Below are positions 6,568-8,247 of a DNA stretch of 8,247 nt, in pieces. Every line of letters begins with the position of its first letter. The first letter of the stretch is position 1. The notes beneath the pieces are model-generated. The model was not told where the DNA came from. It did not search any database and saw only the letters and a list, made by a program, of their open reading frames with translations. This DNA is from CAWJEL01 sp964647255 (GTDB lineage Bacteria; Chloroflexota; Anaerolineae; CG2-30-64-16): NCBI GenBank assembly GCA_964647255.1, contig CAZYGI010000119.1:1-8247 (forward strand), given 5' to 3'. Position numbers and translations under genes: made by a program.

Positions 6568-6677
6568 GAGTTGGCTGGTTGGTTTGTTTGTTGGGGGGTT
6601 TGTGGGATAGTTTGTTAGTTGGATGGTTTGCTGGTTGGTCGCCAGAGTAACGCCAATAAACCAACTAACAAACCAGC
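6568..6677. repeat. Degenerate tetranucleotide tract with inverted arms
   Basis: Plus strand is dominated by TTGG/TTTG units (6570-6640), then, after a unique centre, by CCAA/ACAA units (6655-6677), so the sense of the repeat flips. The 13-bp arms 6610-6622 and 6661-6673 are perfect inverted copies separated by 38 nt, giving a possible hairpin in the leader of the SDR mRNA. It lies between element A and the SDR ribosome binding site. No gene is seen in it. Confidence 0.75.
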
Positions 6678-6835
6678 TAATACCACAACTGTACGTCGGC
6701 GGACATGTCACGTTGAGCGGATCAAACAGCCATTTTCTGGCATGCCGAACCACCAGCTAAGCGTTTCTCGATGGCAAACGAGATGCTCCGGCCCAGACCG
6801 CGGGTTTCAGCATAACAAGCGCGGTTGTAGTACTA
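6678..6835. mobile_element. MITE-like repeat element, copy A (158 bp)
   Basis: From 6681 to 6834 it aligns without gaps to 7702-7855 at 139 of 154 positions (about 90%). It has no open frame of its own. The right end carries the terminal inverted repeat (CGGTTGTAGTAC); the left end is degraded (13 of 19 matching). Inside are further nested inverted segments (TGTCACGTTGAG with TTTCAGCATAACA, and GCGTTTCTCG with CGAGATGCTC), so the whole unit can fold on itself. It lacks a transposase and would need one in trans. Its right end contains the stop codon of the GIY-YIG gene (6833-6835). No clear target-site duplication. Confidence 0.75.
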
Positions 6836-7672
6836 GTTTGAATTGAGGCTCAAAGCCCCCTTCCCTAGCTTCTCCTTATAGAGCACCTCGTGCTTAATGA
6901 CTTCCTTCGGCGTCAGAGTCCGAGGGAGTGTCTGAAGAATCGTAAAGCGGAAATTGCTGGCATAGTCCTTATCGTCCCCGATGAGTTCCTTGAGCATCTT
7001 GTTTCCGCCATCGGGGTTTTTGACATACTGCGTCCATCTCCCACGGATGCCATCTTCTCCGTAGGCTGACCCTACGTATTGCCTACCCGTTTTTGAGTCA
7101 ACAATGAGGTAGACTCCCGCCACGGATGCGAGCATTCGGTGCCACTCTCGATTTGCGGCCGGATTTCGGATTATTCCGACTAGTTCATCATAAGTGATTA
7201 CGAAATCCAGATAACCGCGAAAGGCAGCGACGTATCCTTTGGGTAGTATTTCGACGACCTCTTTTCCCTGGGGCTTCAACCACTGATGCCAAGCCTGGGC
7301 TCCTGCCCCCCATTCTATGACAACCCGGTCCTTGAGATCCTCAAATCCATTTACCGGTGCCAACTCGTAAAATACCGTATCGTCCGCAAAGTATGGATAG
7401 GGAAAGCCGACAGGAAGAGGCACTTCGCTGGCCGGTTTCCGGCCTTTGACCCGATAGACGCCGACGAATCGTGCTTGGGAAGTCTCCCAGCCGATGAAGG
7501 CAACCACATAATCACATTCAAAGATGCGTTTTGCCTGATAGCTCTGATACAAGTCGAGGTACCCTCTGCGATAGAGCTCTCTTACATCATACCTTTGGTC
7601 TTGATGGCGAACGAGCTTTATGTTGGTCTTGGTGTCCAACCCCCGCGATACTAGAAGCTCATTGAGGTTCAT
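6833..7672 (-). CDS. GIY-YIG nuclease-domain protein
   Basis: A 279-residue protein with a C-terminal GIY-YIG endonuclease domain, about 183-275. Visible motifs are GVYLI (186-190, the GIY part), QYVGSA (198-203, the YIG part), RGRW with Arg212, and HEVLYKEKLG with Glu262 as the likely metal-binding Glu. The N-terminal 160 residues (VRHQDQRYDVRELY, then VVAFIGWETSQARFVGVYRV) match no domain I can name, though they resemble the N-terminal part of stand-alone bacterial GIY-YIG proteins of unknown role; a defence or restriction nuclease is one possibility. Start ATG 7670-7672 is chosen because AGGAG lies 5 nt upstream; the longer frame to 7834 would translate element B. GC is about 50% in sampled lines, against 65% or more in the operon. 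It is flanked on both sides by copies of the same element and does not belong functionally with the acyl-CoA genes. Confidence 0.88.
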   Translation of the reverse strand: MNLNELLVSRGLDTKTNIKLVRHQDQRYDVRELYRRGYLDLYQSYQAKRIFECDYVVAFIGWETSQARFVGVYRVKGRKPASEVPLPVGFPYPYFADDTVFYELAPVNGFEDLKDRVVIEWGAGAQAWHQWLKPQGKEVVEILPKGYVAAFRGYLDFVITYDELVGIIRNPAANREWHRMLASVAGVYLIVDSKTGRQYVGSAYGEDGIRGRWTQYVKNPDGGNKMLKELIGDDKDYASNFRFTILQTLPRTLTPKEVIKHEVLYKEKLGKGALSLNSN

Positions 7673-7677
7673 TGCAT

Positions 7678-7682
7678 CTCCT
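7678..7682 (-). promoter_or_regulatory. Ribosome binding site AGGAG of the GIY-YIG gene
   Basis: Coding strand AGGAG is 5 nt from ATG 7672 and lies outside element B (which begins at 7699). It decides the start and shows the gene brings its own initiation signal. Confidence 0.75.
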
Positions 7683-7698
7683 GTTTTGTGGTGTGGCT

Positions 7699-7856
7699 CA
7701 GTACTACAACCGTACTTCGGCAGACATGTCACGCTGAGTGGATCAAACAGCCATTTTCTGGCATCCCAAACCACCAGCGAAGCGTTTCTCGATGGCAAAC
7801 GAGATGCTTCGGCCCAAACCGCGGGCCTCAGCATGACAAGTGCGGTTGTAGTACTG
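7699..7856. mobile_element. MITE-like repeat element, copy B (158 bp), intact ends
   Basis: The ends form a 19-bp terminal inverted repeat, 7699-7717 against 7838-7856, with 18 of 19 matches (CAGTACTACAACCG core). Nested within are TGTCACGCTGAG (7727-7738) against CTCAGCATGACA (7827-7838), 11 of 12 complementary, and CGAAGCGTTTCTCG (7778-7791) against CGAGATGCTTCG (7800-7811). It therefore folds into one long hairpin. The inner segments recall the widespread bacterial interspersed repeat with TGTCATxCTGAGCGAAGC and its complement. It has no coding capacity, so it is non-autonomous. It lies between the GIY-YIG start and the KASIII-like stop, in the same orientation as copy A. Confidence 0.8.
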
Positions 7857-7885
7857 ACAAACTAACTAACCAACTATCCAACCAA
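7857..7885. repeat. Tetranucleotide tract (ACTA/ACCA type)
   Basis: Short run of AACTAACTAACC-like units directly between element B and the stop codon of the KASIII-like gene (7887-7889). It is the same repeat type as at 5726-5779 and to the left of element A. Confidence 0.8.
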
Positions 7886-7886
7886 T

Positions 7887-8247
7887 CTACCCCCACCTCA
7901 CGCACGCCGCGCCCCAGGCATAGCCGATGCCCGCGGCGACGATGACCATCAGATCGCCAGCCTTCAGCCGGCCCTGGCGCAACCCCTCGGCGATGGAGAA
8001 CATCGCGTCCTGCTGGCCGATGTGGCCGTATTCCGACAGGTAGACCGACTGTTCCTCGGTCAGCCCCAGCCGTTTCAGCATGTCCAGGTGCGCGGAGCGT
8101 TTCATGTGCAGCACGTTCAGGAAACCGATGTCCGCGCGGGTGGGCAGAGTTGGCAACTGTCGAACAGTTGCCAACTCTGCCTTGCTTTTGCGCAGCGCCT
8201 CGTCAATGCAGTGCATCCAGTTGTCCATCGAGACTGCGTTCAGGCGA
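7887..8247 (-). CDS. Ketoacyl synthase III-like protein, C-terminal part (cut by window edge)
   Basis: The frame is open to the right edge; 119 C-terminal residues are visible and the first Met (8226-8228) is internal, not the start. Counting from that Met, NVLHMKRSAHLDML carries His41 at the FabH catalytic His position, and SEYGHIGQQD carries His69 where FabH has Asn, 28 residues on (30 in FabH). The end, VIVAAGIGYAWGAACVRWG, is a typical KASIII-like C-terminus. The catalytic Cys region lies outside the window. The HMKRSxH plus YGHxGQ combination is found, as I recall, in FabH-like proteins that are not housekeeping FabH. A 13-residue stretch, AELATVRQLPTLP (17-29), is encoded by a perfect palindrome. 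It is the most upstream gene in the run and may pair with the other KASIII-like protein at 3910-4905. The stop abuts repeat DNA. Confidence 0.85.
   Translation of the reverse strand, partial: RLNAVSMDNWMHCIDEALRKSKAELATVRQLPTLPTRADIGFLNVLHMKRSAHLDMLKRLGLTEEQSVYLSEYGHIGQQDAMFSIAEGLRQGRLKAGDLMVIVAAGIGYAWGAACVRWG
8143..8181. repeat. 39-bp perfect palindrome inserted in frame in a coding region
   Basis: Two 18-bp arms, 8143-8160 and 8164-8181, are exact reverse complements around a 3-nt CGA centre. The element is 39 bp, that is 13 codons, and lies in frame inside the KASIII-like gene, encoding AELATVRQLPTLP. The segment between the Arg-Lys of the preceding helix and the catalytic-position residue is 27 residues here and 14 in the paralogue at 3910-4905, a difference of exactly 13. 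This points to a palindromic element inserted into a tolerant surface loop. Confidence 0.85.

Noticed and set aside
6549..6680. Promoter for the SDR operon
   Set aside because: Only weak TTGGCG and TATCCC-like hexamers with poor spacing were seen in repeat-rich sequence, so it cannot be supported.
6535..6753. Small minus-strand frame rich in TNQ/PTN
   Set aside because: It is translated from element A and tetranucleotide repeat and overlaps the SDR start; its composition merely reflects the repeat unit.
6836..7698. Self-splicing intron or intein-linked homing endonuclease
   Set aside because: The GIY-YIG gene is free-standing, does not interrupt another gene, and no intron core or intein splice motifs are visible.
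7673..7834. N-terminal extension of the GIY-YIG gene up to 7834
   Set aside because: It would translate element B; AGGAG 5 nt before ATG 7672 gives a much better start.

Overview
This is a GC-rich bacterial window whose genes all lie on the minus strand, so transcription runs from high to low coordinates. The gene content is acyl-thioester chemistry: two AMP-forming acyl-CoA synthetases, two ketoacyl synthase III (KASIII)-like proteins, one FabG-like reductase and two alpha/beta hydrolases. Most gaps are 4-70 bp and one junction overlaps by 4 bp, so 6548 down to 1 reads as one operon, probably continuing from the KASIII-like gene at the right edge. The host is uncertain. Gene style plus spacers filled with short tandem repeats (GTGATCA heptamers, AACC/AACT tetramers) suggest a Chloroflexota-type genome to me, but that is recollection, not proof.

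Layout in transcription order: C-terminal part of a KASIII-like gene (8247-7887) carrying an in-frame 39-bp palindrome; a 158-bp repeat element B (7856-7699); a GIY-YIG nuclease gene (7672-6833); a second copy of the element, A (6835-6678), about 90% identical to B; a degenerate tetranucleotide tract; SDR reductase (6548-5784); a clean tetranucleotide tract; alpha/beta hydrolase (5716-4910); KASIII-like protein with Cys but without the usual His and Asn (4905-3910); a small membrane-anchored protein of lower GC (3913-3443); acyl-CoA synthetase (3427-1877); a larger alpha/beta hydrolase (1865-795); an inverted array of heptamers; and the N-terminal half of a second, paralogous acyl-CoA synthetase (724 to the left edge).

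A plausible reading is activation of an acid to a CoA thioester (synthetases), acyl transfer or condensation (KASIII-like pair), reduction of a keto or oxidation of a hydroxyl group (SDR) and hydrolysis (alpha/beta hydrolases). The enzyme classes resemble OleABCD, but the signature residues do not fit, so the substrate and direction (assembly or breakdown) stay open.

The most notable signals are structural. (1) The 39-bp perfect palindrome in the KASIII-like gene lengthens that protein by exactly 13 residues relative to the paralogue in the same window. (2) The GIY-YIG gene lies between two direct copies of a hairpin-forming, transposase-less element, inside what looks like a once-continuous AACC/AACT tract. 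(3) Repeat DNA supplies the stop codons of two genes. (4) A (GGTT)n tract lies directly against the ribosome binding site of one hydrolase. (5) The two KASIII-like proteins have differently altered active sites and might work as a pair.
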